Source of the DNA: Strigamia acuminata
Lineage: Eukaryota; Arthropoda; Chilopoda; Geophilomorpha; Linotaeniidae
DNA: 64,000 nucleotides
Direction: 5' to 3'
Assembly: GCA_949358305.1 (NCBI GenBank)
Contig: OX442320.1
Coordinates: 4,728,259 to 4,792,258 of the forward strand
In this document: one piece after another, positions 62,981 through 64,000 of the stretch
How positions within the stretch are numbered: position 1 is the stretch's first letter
Layout: the number at the start of each line of letters is the position of its first letter
The notes under the pieces: generated by a model
What the model was told of the DNA's origin: nothing
Databases searched by the model: none
What the model saw: the letters and a program-made list of their open reading frames with translations, nothing else
Position numbers and translations under genes: made by a program

Positions 62981-63316
62981 GTAAGGAATAGACGGCTTTA
63001 AATTGAAACATGCTTCTGCTTTTAGGATGCTTTTTGCAATTAAACAAGGTGTGTAGCGCGGTGTTTCTGAAGTGGGGAACAAAATAGTTTCGGTGGAGGA
63101 TTTATCGGCAGGGCCACTTCATTCATAAGACCAACTAGGCATGGTGCTTGGGGTCTACGAACCAGTGGTGGACTCAGGATTTTACGTTAGGAATTCAGGG
63201 GCGTTTATTTTGTTTTCAAGATTAATATAAAAAATTGTAATACCGGTACGTGCGTGCAAATTACTGTAAAGAGCTCTCAGACAAAGATCGCTGTAAATCA
63301 AGGTGTTTAGGGCCTA

Positions 63317-63962
63317 CGGTATTACCATGCTTTAAGCTGCATGCCATTGGACATGGGTTTACCAGACAGTATACCAGACGGTATACAATAAACTGTTTGT
63401 TTATTGTATACCGGCATGCCGGTGTTGTCGGTAAAAGTGAAACATGCCGGTATAAGTGACAAATGCTGGTATAAGTGAAACATGCCGGTATAAGTGACAA
63501 ATGCTGGTATAAGTGAAAAATGCCGGTATAAGTGAAAAATGCCGGTATAAGTGAAAAATGCCGGTATAAGTGAAAAATGCCGGTATAAGTGAAAAATGTC
63601 GGTATAAGTGAAAAATGTCGGTATAAGTGAAAACTGCTGGTATAAGTGAAAAATGCCGGTATAAGTGACAAATGCTGGTATAAGTGAAACATGCCGGTAT
63701 AAGTGACAAATGCTGGTATAAGTGAAAAATGCCGGTATAAGTGAAAAATGCCGGTATAAGTGAAAAATGCCGGTATAAGTGAAAAATGCCGGTATAAGTG
63801 AAAAATGCCCGTATAAGTGAAAAATGTCGGTATAAGTGAAAACTGCTGGTATAAGTGAAAAATGCCGGTATAAGTGAAAAATGCTGGTAAAAACTGGGTT
63901 TATCGGCATGCCGGTAAAAGTCACACTACACCGGCATGCTGCTTAAAGTGAGATAATGCGGT
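63317..63962. mobile_element. MITE of the 'acggtatt...' family with an expanded core
   Basis: The left end 'acggtattaccatgctttaa' then 'gctgcatgcc' and the right end 'catgctgcttaaagtgagat' then 'aatgcggta' are inverted copies, matching the ends of the element at 8249-8681. The core is replaced by the 19-bp array below. Confidence 0.72.
63440..63888. repeat. 19-bp minisatellite (atgccggtataagtgaaaa)n
   Basis: About 23-24 nearly perfect copies of a 19-bp unit with small variants (aca for aaa, ctgg for ccgg). Some variants recur as multi-unit blocks, which suggests higher-order duplication. The frames reading Phe-Thr-Tyr-Thr repeats on the minus strand are artefacts of the array. Confidence 0.93.
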
Positions 63963-64000
63963 ATGAAGGTTTTTAAATAGCTCTGCTTCTTGCAGGCATT

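Larger units (their letters stand above)
62981..64000. other. intron 3 of the SLC6 gene, start
   Basis: Contains the MITE and minisatellite described next and continues past the window edge. No exon 4 is seen before 64000. Confidence 0.6.

Noticed and set aside
63440-63888. Regular 19-bp repeats suggesting a CRISPR-like array
   Set aside because: Units are directly adjacent with no unique spacers, the context is a spliced animal gene, and the outer ends match a MITE. It is a minisatellite.
63322-63924. 200-codon minus-strand frame with Phe-Thr-Tyr-Thr repeats
   Set aside because: The 19-bp unit is not a multiple of three, so all three frames stay open with the same peptide pattern. No start context or splice sites; an artefact of the array.

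Overview
This is a 64 kb, AT-rich piece of an animal nuclear genome. The evidence is spliced genes with GT-AG introns, TIR-domain receptors, an SLC6 transporter, and dense LTR retrotransposons and Tc1/hAT-type DNA transposons. The Toll-like receptor has two LRRCT/LRRNT cysteine clusters, which suggests an invertebrate, most likely a protostome. I cannot name the taxon.

Layout. 0-1 kb: a 31-bp minisatellite and what looks like the last exon of a cytoplasmic-tail protein. 3.2-4.9 kb: a complete four-exon theta-like glutathione S-transferase, followed by a second 31-bp minisatellite holding a hAT-like element. 7-11.3 kb: small inverted-repeat elements, an unrecognised minus-strand spliced gene and its relative, and relics of Toll-like receptor TIR domains. 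13.2-17.7 kb: a Toll-like receptor gene broken by a 1-nt frameshift and by a Tc1 element inserted exactly in the transmembrane segment. 18-28 kb: palindromic elements, AT satellites, a small secreted knottin-like gene (21.7-22.3 kb), and a retroelement remnant nested in a Tc1 relic. 28.3-38.6 kb: an intact-looking Ty3/gypsy element (minus strand) with AT-hook motifs in Pol, inserted in a (TATATAAAAT)-type repeat. 38.7-56.2 kb: a cluster of secreted-protein genes, with an intact-looking Ty1/copia element at 45.3-50.1 kb. 56.6-64 kb: the first three exons of an SLC6 transporter, which runs off the right edge.

The most interesting part is the secreted-protein cluster. One complete gene (51.0-53.4 kb) has a signal-peptide exon, an exon with two copies of an unrecognised ~90-residue domain, and two exons with a duplicated four-cysteine 'WCYT' domain. 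All joints are phase-compatible. A paralogue at 42.6-43.8 kb has the same four exons but is broken twice, and one at 55.0-56.2 kb keeps a single domain. Mirror-image signal-peptide exons lie upstream on the opposite strand, sharing a conserved promoter core. At 38.9 kb the WCYT exons have been captured by the promoter and signal peptide of the unrelated knottin-like gene; the joint lies in former intron acceptor sequence that is now coding. The cluster therefore records recent exon shuffling, duplication, transposon invasion and decay.

All calls come from reading the sequence; no database or expression evidence was available. Exon boundaries are inferred from splice consensus, phase and paralogue comparison.
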